Assembly: GCA_023053575.1 (NCBI GenBank)
Contig: JAKZAP010000017.1
Span: forward strand, 20,698,799 to 20,762,798
Direction: 5' to 3'
Origin: Branchinecta lynchi
Taxonomy: Eukaryota > Arthropoda > Branchiopoda > Anostraca > Branchinectidae
DNA length: 64,000 bases
Position numbers and translations under genes: made by a program. The notes below the pieces were generated by a model, which saw only the letters and a list, made by a program, of their open reading frames with translations, did not search any database and had not been told where the DNA came from. Positions 44,255-55,189 of this stretch are shown here, piece by piece; within the stretch, counting starts at the first letter, position 1; each line of letters opens with the position of its first letter.

Positions 44255-46196
44255 AGACCAAATGTTTCGATGGGATCCCAAAATTTTAATATTTATTTGA
44301 CTTCTTGATCCAGACGATCTTGTACATTTCCGAGTCTCGCCAGACCCCTTTAACATTTTGTTATTATCCATATAATCAACCGCTCGAATATGTAAACCAA
44401 AAATGTTACCGTTTTGGAGTTTTCTGACAACTTACGGCCAACTAATCAAAAGAGAAAACCAAGTTCAGACGTAGATTCAGCAAGCATGTCTGCTCCAGTA
44501 TCTCATCTCTAATCGACTTCAGAAAGGTCTTTAATATATATTTTAGTTTTACCAAATTTCTCGTATTACCAGCATTCCCGGCAAACTGAATGCAGAGCAA
44601 AAGAGCTAGGTGACACTGAGAGCCAAACCTTCCAATCGAATTTTCCAGGTTTTTACAAATTTTGCCAGCTTATCCGTCAAGGAAACAAAGATCAAACTCG
44701 ATCCAGCAAGTCTCCTTTACCCGATACCGAATCTCTAATCGACTACAAAAACAACTTTGAACTTCAACCAAATTTCCAGTTTTGGCCGAATTCTTGGTGA
44801 ATTATTTGTCCGGCAAAAAAACTAAGCTTAGACATGGATCAGTGGGCCTCCTTATCCCTTAAAAGAATATTTTATGAGCTTATAAGACATATTTTTGCTA
44901 ACCCTTAAAAGACCCATCTACAAACTTGGCCTGTACTTTGCCAGTGAATCTTCATATGAAGTTTGAACAACATACATCAACCCCTTCGACAACCCAAACC
45001 CCAAAGAATACGTACGCTAGGTTAACAGTCTTCGATTAGACCAAAGAAACTTTGCGCGTTATACATGCAACCGGAGTCACCATCCCTCCCAAACCTTATA
45101 TTAATACTTATATTAATCGTCGACAAAAGCTGTCGCTTGCTTTTGGTACAGGGTTGCTGAACAATACATCCCATCGATCCATACTGCCCCCTGATTTCAA
45201 GCCACATCGAGAAAGACCCGCAAGAGCAGTGGCAGAAGCTGTACCTCTCATTCAGCCTATTCATGTATCTCGAAACCGATATCTGAAAAGCTTTGTTCCC
45301 TACTTTGTCAAGTTTTTTAACGCCAGTGCTAGTAAGTAATTGTCTACCTGAGGTTAACTCTTTTTTTTAACTGTATTGGACGATTACTTTTATTTTAAAT
45401 TAATCCATAAGTGTTGCTGTAAAATGTATATATATTTTATTGACGACCAAACGAATATTCGGCTTGTCCGCTTCACGTTTTTAGAAATAACCTGAACTGA
45501 ACTGAATTGAATTAAACAAAGAATGTCGTCACAAGAGCTTTCGCCTGTGAGAATAAAGAGGTAGGGTAGGGACTGGTACAGCCACCTGTTTTTTCGAACG
45601 GTCAACAAATTTTATTAAATTGTTCACGAGACAGTTGTCTGATGCGTTCTGCCTTTCCGACCAAGTAAATGCCGGTTGAAAGTTGCAACAGAATGTCTCC
45701 TCACCCTATATTGACTTACTGGGTTTTAAAACTTACATGCTAAATTTCCAGATTCAGGGCGAACTACTTGTCGGGCGTGAAATAATTTTCATATTCGGAT
45801 TCAGCATGTCTCGTTACCCCTGAATCGAACAACTAATCAACTTTAGATACAACTTTAACTTTTTACAAATTTTCCGTTTTTTGCCGGATAGCCTACTGGG
45901 TGAACTACTTGTCCGGCGAGACAATAATTTTCATATTCAATTCAGCATATCTTCTTACCCCTAAATCGACTATCTCATTAGCTTTCAAAAAATATTTATT
46001 TTCGCCCATTAATTCGAAACCCCTCCCCCACCCCTAAATATACAGCTTTGGGCCCTATCTACGAACCTGACCTTTCCCTTGACCCAAACAATCGTCACGC
46101 CAAGTTCCATCAAAATATCTTATTCCCTTCGAGAGTTATCGCCCTCCCCATAGGTATCCCTCCACTTATGGATTGTGATCCCAGAAATCGACTCTT
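44255..46196 (+). mobile_element. CCGG-rich element, copy 4, split by LINE fragment
   Basis: Starts AACAAGACCAAATG, ends near GGTATCCCTCCACTTATG then GATCCC. Units with GCCGGATAG or CAGATTCAGG are diverged. A LINE piece at about 45010-45515 interrupts it. Confidence 0.5.
45010..45515 (+). pseudogene. LINE ORF2 C-terminal fragment with (TGAAT)-type tail
   Basis: LSLAFGTGLLNNTSHRSILP ... NRYLKSFVPYFVKFFN matches the C-terminal end of a LINE protein, then a stop, a short 3' region and CTGAACTGAATTGAATT. 5'-truncated, a different family from the 24.5 kb LINE. Confidence 0.6.
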
Positions 46197-46475
46197 TTTA
46201 CAAAAAATAGAGGCGGTTCGCCGCGACTCGGGATATTTTTTACTGACTGGCCGACAACATTGGGAAGGGGCGTCCACCCTTTCTCCCCATATGTGACACC
46301 CCTGCTAAGAAAGCAAATTTATGTTAGGCCAGGTCTCATTAAAATAGTTAATACAGTACAAATTCATTACAGACAGGTAATAATCAGTAATATAAAGTTT
46401 CGACTGTCTCGCGTATGTATAGTTGAAAATAAGTAAAAAGTAAACCTGAGAAGTTGAGCATTTTTTCCTGAGCAG

Positions 46476-46735
46476 AGGCGTTACTAGCCAAAATGTTTGG
46501 GGGGGGGGGGGTGGACGAGGCATTTACCGACTGGCTGGTAATTTTTACCTACTTTATTTTTGCAGAAAAAACGACTTTTTTCAACAATAAAAATGACATT
46601 GTTGAAAAAAATCGACGGATTTTCCGAAAAATCAACTGATTTTCCGAAAACCCGACTATTTTGACGAAAAATCAACCAATTTTCAGAGAAACCGACTGTT
46701 TTCATGAAAAAAATCAAATGTTTTGACGAAAAAGG
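46476..46735 (+). mobile_element. hAT-like element with poly-G and GACTG-type units
   Basis: Left end CAGAGGCGTTACTAGCC, then 13 G, TTTACCGACTGGCTGG and six ~22-bp units like AAAATCGACGGATTTTCCG. The right end is missing. Ends about 16 bp from the exon 2 donor. Confidence 0.5.
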
Positions 46736-46751
46736 AAAGAAAACTACTCAC

Positions 46752-46954
46752 ACTATCTTCCAAGCCACTACAGCAATTCTCTTGAGGCTCAGTCCTATAA
46801 GACCAGTCAATTGGTGTATCAGTCAAGGCAGCAAGAATCAGAGGAACATCTGCTATGTATGGGGATGAGGGACCAGCTTCCAGTAGCAGTACAGAATGCA
46901 CCCCATTTTCAGCAAGTCGTGCTGCAACTGCAGATCCAGCAGCTCCTCCTCCAA
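46752..46954 (-). CDS. Gene A exon 2: FAD-binding loop
   Basis: 203 bases, residues about 50-117. With the split valine it reads VVGGGAAGSAVAARL, the GxGxxG dinucleotide-binding loop, then VLLLEAGP, whose Glu contacts the ADP ribose. PIDWSYRTEPQENCCSGL matches the family's DW-Y-TEP-C region. Acceptor TCTGTAG, donor AGT|GTGAGT. Homology and phase on both sides are clear. Confidence 0.95.
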
Positions 46955-47659
46955 CTACAGAGAATCATCCAGTTAGAATTAGATGCTAAACTAATTGTTA
47001 CAATTTGTTTCATACATTTGTTAAATCAATGGACAAGAATGTTTGAAATTAATCTCTTCTTTATGCTGAAGTTAACAGAAAATTTACAAAACAGATCAGA
47101 GGAAAATAAATTGTAGAAAATAAATACATAAATTTATACAACATATGTAGGTCTATACTAAACATAGGCTGTGTAGACTATAGGCGTATTTCCGTGCTCC
47201 CACAAACAGTTTGTGGGACGACTGTGGCTCGACAAGATTCTTTTCGCGGTCTTTCGTGCGGCCCACAAGTGTGTTTCCACGACCAACGGAATTTTCGTGG
47301 CTCGCTTTGTGTCTCAAATTCGACAAACAACTGGCGAGGTGAGTGTCGATTTTGTGGCTCGATTCTGGCGAGAAATTCAAATTAAGCAGCAAAATAGTGT
47401 ATAAACAATAATATTAAATACTTTTTGAAAAATAAAGAGTTCAAGCTGTGGATCCTTTTTGTACAGAATGGAAAGCCAGGAGTTTTATTTATTGAGATTT
47501 TACATGAATTTTATATTTATTTTCAATTATTTGAAACTACCGCCAAAATAATAGACAAAACGGCGTCTCCGCGAGTTTCAACTTGTAGCTGGACTGTGTG
47601 GCACACAATCGTGTTTCCGCGACAAACACTCAGAAGCAGGGCTTCCTGATACCTTCCTG

Positions 47660-47785
47660 ATACGGGGGGGGGGGGGGAGGGGGGTGCAGCTTCAGAATTT
47701 TACCGGAATTTTTCGAACTTTTACCGGAATTTTTCCTGTTTTACCAGAATTTTTCAGTTCTTACCGGAAATATCTCCGTAATGAC
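47660..47785 (+). repeat. Poly-G and TTTTACCGGAATTTTTC tandem repeats
   Basis: A G run followed by four to five ~20-bp units. Resembles the unit structure of the hAT-like elements at 46476 and 9390. Confidence 0.55.
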
Positions 47786-47867
47786 CATCTCTGCAAAAAC
47801 TCTAGAATAGGCCTACTGTTGTGTTCTCTTTTTGATTATGTGTTACAAATAACACAAAATAGGCTCG

Positions 47868-48656
47868 TTAAAGTTTTACTGAAAAGGCAGCTTATTTTTC
47901 ATTCTGATACTTGCCGTACTGAAATATTTGGAACACATCTGAGGGATTTTGTAGTTTACGTAATAACGTTCAGAGCGTTAGCTGCTTGCATGGCAAACCA
48001 AAGTTCATCCAGACGTGGAGAATTTGAATTTAAACAAAGGCCTGCCTTTCCAGGGCTGAAGATGCGACATCGGAGAAGTTAAGCCTGTAGAAAAGTGGGA
48101 AAATGATTCCTTCAGCCCAAGCTGACTGAGAATCATATTTGATACTGCAAAACGGATAAGTCACAATTTTATTAGAGCTATATTTCAGTCCTTCTTGGCA
48201 AGGGTTCTCTTCAGGTTCGAAGCCGCTAAAGTTGGAAAAATGAACTTATGGTAAACAAAAACTTGTGGGAAAACGAACATGTTGGTTTTCCCACAAGTTC
48301 GTTTTTCCAACTTGAGCGGCTTTGAGCCAGAAGACGACCCTTGCCAAGAAGGGCCGAAATATAGCTCTTATAAAACTCAGCTGACGTATCCGTTTTGCAC
48401 TATCAAATAAAATGATTTTAGGATGGTCAATGGCTTACATTTCTAGTTGGTGAATATTTCAAGCGTAGCCTATAGGGACAAGCACATAGAGGTCTCACAA
48501 ATCCGAAAGAATAAGTTCATTCGATGAAATCGTCTATACCGGAATAACGGAGAAACGAAGTACCGCATTTTTCTAGGGTTTTCAGGAATATTTAAGTTAA
48601 TAAGTGATATGTTACTAGGCGTATTGGACCTGAGACTTATTCGGTTAAACTTTAAG
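47868..48656. mobile_element. TTTAAAGTTTAAC-ended element, copy 4
   Basis: TTAAAGTTTTACTGAAAAGGC at the left (first 20 shared), GGTTAAACTTTAAG at the right. Interrupted by the foldback at 48109-48408. Confidence 0.5.
48109..48408. mobile_element. Penelope-like foldback, complete with target duplication
   Basis: Two inverted terminal-repeat units meet head to head (arms about 140 bp, CCTTCAGCCCAAGCTGACTG ... CTTGTGGGAAAAC). A 9-bp direct repeat AAAATGATT flanks it (48100-48108 and 48409-48417). Each arm carries the CTGAAGA/CCAGAAGA ... CCGAAA core discussed in the findings. Confidence 0.65.
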
Positions 48657-48917
48657 ACTGTCAGTTAAGACTAAGAAATCCTCGACCTTCAACCCACCCT
48701 ATACTTTCTTTCATCACGTTTTTCTTTTATTCACAACACGTCCAATTTCACATTCGTCAACTAGATCAGTTTCAAATGCGATTAGTAACAGATGCTGGTC
48801 AGCCAATGTTGAACGCTGAATTTCCAGTATCCAGCCAAAACATTGGTTGGGAGCTGTTTTAAGAAGGGAGAAATTCAGTAAGCCTGAGTATAACAGAACA
48901 ATAATCTTGTTAACATC

Positions 48918-49212
48918 AGCTGCGTTCCTTGCACTCCGGGCTGTCACTGGTGTTTAGTCACCAGTGTCCGGTTCTTTCCTTAAAACGCGTTCTTTTGGTT
49001 CACCGGTGAGTTGATGAAAACCGGCTAACTCCTCGCTGAAGCTGGGCTCACGAGCAGGTTCTGGTTAGTCCGCACTGGTGAGATCAAACCGGACACTGGT
49101 TAGTTCAAAAATGGGTTATACGACTGGTGAGAAGTCACCGGTGGATGCAAAAACGGCTTATAAGAAAAACCGGAGACCACCGGTGAGAACTCCTGTGACA
49201 AAGAACGCAGCT
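48918..49212. mobile_element. MITE AGCTGCGTTC, 3-bp duplication
   Basis: Ends AGCTGCGTTCCTTG and CAAAGAACGCAGCT, flanks ATC on both sides. The interior has CACCGGTGA-type palindromes. Ends 40 bp from the exon 1 donor. Confidence 0.65.
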
Positions 49213-49252
49213 ATCAGAGCATTAAACTGTTAAAGATGTTTGAGAAACTAAC

Positions 49253-49400
49253 CAACAACAAAATCGTATGCTGGTTCCAAGAAGGGCAGCAAAAACAATA
49301 GAATCTTGAAGAATTCAAGAATATCATTCAGGTATATCAGAAGCAATACAAGGAAAGGAGCTAACAAGTAAATTGGGTACAAGACCCATTTAACCTGCAT
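49253..49400 (-). CDS. Gene A exon 1: N-terminus
   Basis: Starts at ATG 49400 (MQVKWVLYPIYLLAPFLVLL) and runs 49 codons to EPAYDFVV, where the split valine joins the FAD loop of exon 2. Residues about 6-42 are strongly hydrophobic in two stretches, a signal peptide or membrane anchor as in secreted insect GMC enzymes. An upstream in-frame extension exists but has no ATG before 49433. Donor GTTG|GTTAGT. The promoter and any untranslated first exon were not identified. Confidence 0.85.
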
Positions 49401-49904
49401 GATCCTCAACGTTTGAACCTCACGCGTAATCAACGGTATAGAGGTAGTCGAAGACAGGCGACGTTTTTGCGTTGATGGCTGTAGAGCTAAAGGCTGGCTG
49501 AAGGAGTGATCCCGTCCAGGCGAAAATCGATCAGGCGTTTAATAGCATAGGAAGATGGTTCCATTCATGCAAAAATGCCTATTCAGCTGCATGGGAGCAC
49601 AAGAGTGGGAAGGTCCACATAATATCCCCCTTCAGCTCAACGCCAGCAGGCGTCCATCGAGGATGCCTGTCATTAGGACACAGAGACAAAAAAGAGACGT
49701 CAACCCTCGTGGGGGTGTCCTTTTTGAGCCCCAGAACCCGTTTGAAAAGGATGGTCTACCTCGCAAAATTGCCGGAAAATACCCAAGAACCAATTGAAAT
49801 TGGGTGGTCTACCTAAAAAAATCCAGTTTTTTTTCCAAAAAGGTTTCACTGAAAAATCCCAAATTATTCCTAAATATTTCTGATGCGGATACTCTCTATC
49901 CCTT

Positions 49905-50281
49905 GTATATGATGATATTCCCCGTTCTGTTGTGTGTGCTTTAAGGTCCTGGTACAATGGACTGAACGTTCAAGTGGCAATTCGTTCCCCAAAAATTCTG
50001 TCTATTTTAATTTCAGTGGGAAAAGGCGTTAGACAAGGTGGAATTTTATCACCATATATTTGTAATGCATGTTTGGCAGATTGTCTTCGGTCGCTTAAGA
50101 CTTAGTTAATAAATTTTGCAAGTGATGTAACGTTTTTGTATATGCTGATGAAATTATTATTTTAAGTCGGTCAAAGGACAAAATAATTGAAAATTATAAC
50201 ATTCTACTGTCTAAATTGGGGCAGAAGGGTCTAATAATTAGTTCTGAAAAGTGTAATTATTTTGTGATTAGTAGTTTGCCG
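49905..50281 (+). pseudogene. LINE reverse transcriptase fragment
   Basis: Translates in pieces to IPRSVVCALRSWYNGLNVQV, VRQGGILSPYICN, and (after a stop and shift) YADEIIILSRSKDK and KGLIISSEKCNYF, the palm of a LINE reverse transcriptase with YADE in place of YADD. Broken by stops. Confidence 0.65.
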
Positions 50282-50292
50282 ACACTGAATTC

Positions 50293-50761
50293 CAAGGGCG
50301 TCACTAGCCTTTTACCTTTGACGGGGGGGGGGGGGGGGGGCGTCCGGTTTGTGCCGCGGACTAAAAAATTTACCGACAAAAAACGCCGTTGCCGCTTGCG
50401 TATAAAAAGAACCGGTGTGCCGAAGAGAATACCGAGGCACGACAAAAGCATGCAGAATTCGATTTCGTCAGTGTTTTGACTGACAAATATTGCAGGATTT
50501 TATTTCTTGCGTATGAAAAGAACCGGAAAGTGAAGAAACAAAGACAAACGAACAAAGGGAGTTAGATCAGCCAATTTTGTTTTGGAAACGAAAAGAGAAA
50601 ACCTTGAGATTTAAAGAAGTAGAAACACCGCTGCTTTTAATCCGATAAGTTTTACTTTCTTAATTTAGCTTATGTGTCCGCATTTGTCGGCACACTGGAC
50701 GATCTAGTCGGCATATTCCTTATATCCCCCCTCCAAACCCAAAACCCTAGCTGCGCCCCTG
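50293..50761. mobile_element. hAT-like element with poly-G
   Basis: Left AAGGGCGTCACTAGCC plus about 18 G, right CCCTAGCTGCGCCCCTG. The interior has GTATAAAAAGAACCGG-type units as at 4950-5650. Confidence 0.5.
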
Positions 50762-51284
50762 CTTGGGGGGGGGGGTTAAGGGTAGAGTTAAGACCGATTT
50801 CTTGGCTAGAAGGCAGAACAGACTTGAGCTTATGTTGATTGTGTTATGATTGTTTCCTCGAGCCTGGCATTCCATTGTTAGGATGAGGAGGGGAGTTCCT
50901 GTAAATCAAGTGACATGCATAGCTCTGGAACGAGTGATTTGATTCTGCTGAAAGTTCAAACCCTTTAAAGTGGACATCTTAACTACAAAGTGCAAACAAT
51001 ATTTTTTTTACCAAACGGTGCATTTTTGTGATCCCCCATGGTCGTTTTATCTTCAAAATGCAGCTGCGTTATTATTTAATTTAATTTCAAATAAATACGG
51101 CACAACATTTCATGCGCGAGCAAATTGATTGGCACTTGTCGTTAACCTACAACTAAAACATATATACAATTAAAACCGTCTTGCCCAGTGAATCGGCCTT
51201 TTCTGATAGTTCGCATGTGTATTCCCCTGAATCGAGAAATTAAAATAATAATAAAGAAAATACATTTCTAAATATTCGACAGTG

Positions 51285-51362
51285 CAAAACGGACACGTCA
51301 GCCGAAATTTATTAGAGCTATATTTCGGCCCTTCTTGGCGAGGTTCTTCTTCAGGCTCATGT
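51285..51362 (+). mobile_element. Penelope-like terminal-repeat piece
   Basis: CAGTGCAAAACGGACACGTC followed by the TTATTAGAGCTATATTTCGG block, ending CTTCAGGCTCATG. Confidence 0.5.
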
Positions 51363-51599
51363 TACATGATGTACGGTAACCCCCCCTCCCCACTGCAACC
51401 ATCCTGCCGAGTGAATCGGCCTTTTCGGTCTGTTTGTATTTGGTCGAAAGCAATACACTCGCATAGGGTAGAAGACGCTCGAGAAAATAACATTGTAAAT
51501 ATAGTATCAGTATCGTTTTTATTTCTCCTGTAATTGTTTGACTAGTAACAAGCTTGCTTAGAACTGAGACAGGGAACATAATTCGCTTGAAACAAACAC

Positions 51600-51815
51600 G
51601 TAACTCGGTTTATTATAGGTAGTGTGGGAGAAACAGAAAACAGCTGTTTTTTCAACAAAACTGCTGTTTTCTTTTTTTTAGAAAAACAGAACAGAAACAG
51701 AGCAGGTGAACTGTTTTCTACAACACCTGTTTCTGTTTCTGTTCTGTTCTCAAAATGACCTGTTTTCTGTTCTTCTGTTTTTCGAAAAAACAGAACAGTG
51801 CCCATGCTTAATTTC
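51600..51815 (+). mobile_element. hAT right-end fragment
   Basis: CTGTTTTCTGTT-type repeats ending AAAACAGAACAGTGCCCATGC, as at 33125-33315. Confidence 0.5.
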
Positions 51816-52081
51816 CAGTTGTTTGTCGAATAGGCGGCTTTTTGAGCCCAGTGTGACCAAGCTCTTTGTCTGGTGCAGAACGAGGGCGGGTCTCTCCTGC
51901 TTGTTAGTTGACACAGTTGTGTGTTCGGGCTAACTGTCGGTTTGACAATTTAGAAACTAAACCACACAGTTTGGGGCTTTTTGGCTAAAACTTAACAGAG
52001 ATACGACGCTTGTAATAACTAAAACTTACATTACAATGATAACAAAAAAAATCGCACGCATACCTATAAACTTTCAACGAT

Positions 52082-52268
52082 TTACAATTCATTCCTTCTT
52101 TTGGATTGTTCATCGTCGCCCAATTCTGAAGCAGCTGAGGACCAGCTGTCCAGCACCATCTGAGCACCCTTCTCACCAATCATTATCGCTGGCGCATTGG
52201 TGTTACCGTTCACAACCGTCGGCATTATGGAGGCGTCAATTACTCGCAGCCGCTTGACACCTCTCACC
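52082..52268 (-). CDS. Gene B last exon (C-terminus)
   Basis: Encodes [33 protein letters not shown] ... SKRRNEL, then TAA at 52082, homologous to gene A exon 9. By homology the exon should begin at 52268 (V-R-G-V), but the two bases before it are AC, not AG. An AG six bases further in (exon from 52262) keeps the frame and drops two residues. The end coordinate is therefore uncertain. The product is a second GMC oxidoreductase. Confidence 0.85.
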
Positions 52269-52309
52269 GTAAAAGAAAACCGTATGAAATTCATGCTATG
52301 AATGAATGA

Positions 52310-54290
52310 ATGAAAAATTTTATTGCCCATCATCAGCCCAAAGGAGGAAGAAGATGGATTATGTGAAAAAACAAACAAACAACGACTGTCGGTCTGACCC
52401 GGTTTTGCTAGTTTGGGCACTTCCACATATGCTAGGACGATGAAGCGCATATAAAGGACCCAACCAGATTAACCGATCCGGCCATCGTAGGGGAGTGGAG
52501 GAATGGGAAATCCGGAACTAGTAACATGCATAACTTTAGAACGGCTAATCGGACATGCATGAAACTTGACATGTGTCAAGAACAAGTGCTTCAGATGCTC
52601 AGTTTCAAATCCGGACCAGATCCGATCACTAGGGGGGGGGGAGGGAGCTGGAGGGGGGCACCGGAAGTATCGTAAAACGCTTCCACCTAAGCTAGGACGA
52701 TGAAACTTGGCAGGCGCATAAGGAAACCGACGATATTAGCTTGCAAATAATCACTTCCCCGATCCGGCCATCGTGGGGAGAGAGGAGGGATGGGAAATCC
52801 GGAAAGTAGTAACATGCATAATTTGGAACTGGTAATCAGACATGCATGTACCTTGGCAGATGTCAAGAAGAAGTGCTTCAGAGGCTCAGTTTCAAATCTG
52901 GACCAGATCCGATAACTTGAGGTGTGTGGGGGGGGGGGGGGTAGAGGGGGCACTGGAAATCTCGTGAAACACTTCTACATAAGCTAGGAAAATTAAACTA
53001 GGCAGGCATATTAGGAAACCGACCAGAATATATCACTTCCCCGATCCGGACATCGTGCGGGGAGTGGAGGTATGGTTAACCCGGAAACTAGTAACATGCA
53101 TAACTTTGGAACGGGTAATCGGACATGCATGAAACTTGAATTTCGTAAGTTGAATTTCAAATCCGAGCCAGATCCGATAACTGGGGGGGGGGGGGGGGGG
53201 CTGGAGCGGGGCACCGGAAATCTCGTGAAACGCTTCCACATAAGCTAGCACAATAAAACTTGGCAGGTATATGAGGGAACCAACCAGATTAACTTGGAAA
53301 TAATCACTTCCGCGATCCAGCCATCGCGGGGGGAGTGGAGGGATGGGGAATCCGGAAACTAGAAACATGCATAACTCTGGAACGGATAATTGGACATGCA
53401 TGAAACTTGACAGTTGTGAAGAACAAGTGTCTCAGATTTTCAATGTCAAATCCGGACCGAATCCGAAAACTGGGGGAGGGGGTAGAGGGGGGGGGGACCG
53501 GAAGTCTCATGAAATGCTTAGGGTTGAGGGATCGGGATGGAACTTGAAGGGAAGAACAAGCATTAACCCTAAATACTTTGTTAACAAAATAAGACCGGAT
53601 CGTGTCACAGTAGAGGGGGTTCGAGGGCGTTTTCCCGGATTTCCGGTGATCACGAGTTAGGGTACTTCCACATGTATTAGGACCATGAAACTTGGCAGAC
53701 ATTAGGTACTCTCCCAGGTCGACTTGAAAATAGTTCCTTTCCCGATCCGATGATCATGGGGGTAATGGAAGGATGAGGAATCCGGAATCTAGTGACATGC
53801 GTAACTCTGGAACGGGTGATGAGACGTGCATGAAACTTGTCAAGTGTCAAGAACAGGTCAGATGATCAATTTCAATTCTGGAATGGATCCGATAACTTCA
53901 GGGGGGGGGGAGCTGGGAGGGGGGGGGGGGTTCTGCGACTTAGAGGGAAGAACAAGCATAAGCCGTAGATACATTATTGACAAAACAGGACCGGATCGTG
54001 TCACAGTGGGGGAGTTGGAGGGGGTGTTCCACAGTTCCGATGGTCACGAGTTCGGGTACTTCGAGATGTGCTATGACCGTGAAACTTTGCAGGCAGGTTA
54101 GGGACCCTATCAGATTGGCTTAAAAATAGTCCCTCCTCCTCTTATCCGGCCATCGTTGGAGGAAGAAACAGCTGTCAAAGTACCAATGAGTGGTATAACC
54201 ATTTCAGATTTACTAGATCACTGAAATGACCGTATCTGACAAACATACTAACTGTTCTTACAAGTCCCATATGAGCTTTAAGCTCTTTTT
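52310..54290 (+). repeat. GATGAAACTTG-unit array
   Basis: At least five units, period about 270-430 bp, each with ATCGGACATGCATGAAACTTG (first 20 shown in most), CACATAAGCTAGGACGATG, a poly-G tract and CACCGGAAAT. Starts at about 52290 just after an (AATG)n tail-like stretch and ends near CCCATATGAGCTTTAAGCTC. Lies in the last intron of gene B. Confidence 0.6.
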
Positions 54291-55180
54291 TATGCACTGG
54301 CAAGTTTTCCTCGTTTCGATTCCGAGGAAGTGCAATTTTAACGTGAAAATTACATTTTTTGCTATTAGTCCGGAACAAATCTACTTTATTTTCGATGGGC
54401 ACTATTTTGTCACTTTTTTCAATGGACAGAGTCCTGATTTCATAGCTATTCTTTACTTTTCATTGGATCGCAAAAAGACGGCGTATACATCCGTTTTTTT
54501 TTTTAATACACAGTCAAACCTGTTTTCCTCATTTTGTTTATGAATAAGCGAAACAAATCTACTTTGTTTTCTAAGGCCACTATTTTGTCACTTTTTCCGA
54601 CGGACAGATTTGTGATTTCATGGCTATTTTTTCCTTTTCAGTGGGATCGCAAAAGGACGCTCTACTCCTCAGCGTTTCACAAAATTTCGCCTGTGGCGAT
54701 TTCGTAGTATTCTCTATTTAGAGGAACGGCGTGTCATTTACTTGGCGATTAGGCTTGTAATTTTTTAGATTTGAGACACATTAAAGGCTAGAATCTTTCT
54801 AGACAAAGGCAGATTAAAATTTTTGCCGGCGGCGCTTGCTTTATTTTGTCCCGGGTACAGGCGTTAAAAGCTTTCCTCTTTAGCCAAAGCTGAAATGTCA
54901 AGATGAGGCTATGAAGGTATGTACACACAAATTTTGATTACAAGAATAATTACAGCTGATGTATTGTAGCTAGTTTTACACCGGCTTTATAATCTGTTGG
55001 TGGGGAATACGCGCCATTGCCGCGTAGTGGCAACAGTCCATTTTTGTCGGTACGTGCGAGTCGTTGAAATGAGGGGTCTCACCCCCCTGGCCTGAGTGCT
55101 TCGGGACACCCCGGCCCGAGCGCGACGCCCCTGATTACAAGCCTTAGTGACGTCTAAAAATACTACTTATACAATCTACT
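54291..55180. other. Unassigned intronic DNA
   Basis: 54330-54680 contains two diverged ~240-bp direct repeats (GAACAAATCTACTTT...CACTATTTTGTCACTTTTT). 55030-55130 is G/C rich and ends CGACGCCCCTG, a possible hAT end. No gene. Confidence 0.35.
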
Positions 55181-55189
55181 TATAAAATC

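Larger units (their letters stand above)
43783..46751 (-). other. Gene A intron 2
   Basis: 3.0 kb. 43783-44100 unassigned; then a hAT fragment, a CCGG-family element with a LINE fragment inside, and a hAT-like element ending close to the exon 2 donor. Confidence 0.7.
46955..49252 (-). other. Gene A intron 1
   Basis: 2.3 kb. 47160-47660 holds diverged GTGTTTCCGCGAC-type repeats that I could not class; the rest is listed separately. Confidence 0.7.
7681..49400 (-). other. Gene A: GMC oxidoreductase, whole coding span
   Basis: Nine coding exons joined by phase-compatible GT-AG introns: 49400-49253, 46954-46752, 43782-43596, 40032-39898, 35032(or 34935)-34756, 22923-22618, 17349-17172, 11214-11001, 7864-7681. 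The product is an FAD-dependent glucose-methanol-choline oxidoreductase of about 610 residues, the usual family length; the closest named relatives are insect glucose dehydrogenases, which oxidise sugars or other alcohols and pass electrons to a quinone. Introns run from about 2.3 to 11.8 kb and are packed with transposons. Exon 5 holds the one break in an otherwise intact frame, so the gene could be functional, newly broken, or affected by a one-base sequencing error. Substrate cannot be predicted. Confidence 0.85.
49434..52081. other. Interval between gene A and gene B
   Basis: 2.6 kb with a LINE fragment, a hAT-like element, a Penelope-like piece and a hAT end. No TATA-type promoter could be argued for. 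Confidence 0.6.

Noticed and set aside
52687..52953. Upstream exon of gene B
   Set aside because: The frame is repeat-derived and shows no GMC motif or fitting phase.
53033..53702. Overlapping proline-rich open frames on the minus strand
   Set aside because: Poly-G/C tracts and the unit repeats create long open frames in several frames at once; no coding signal.
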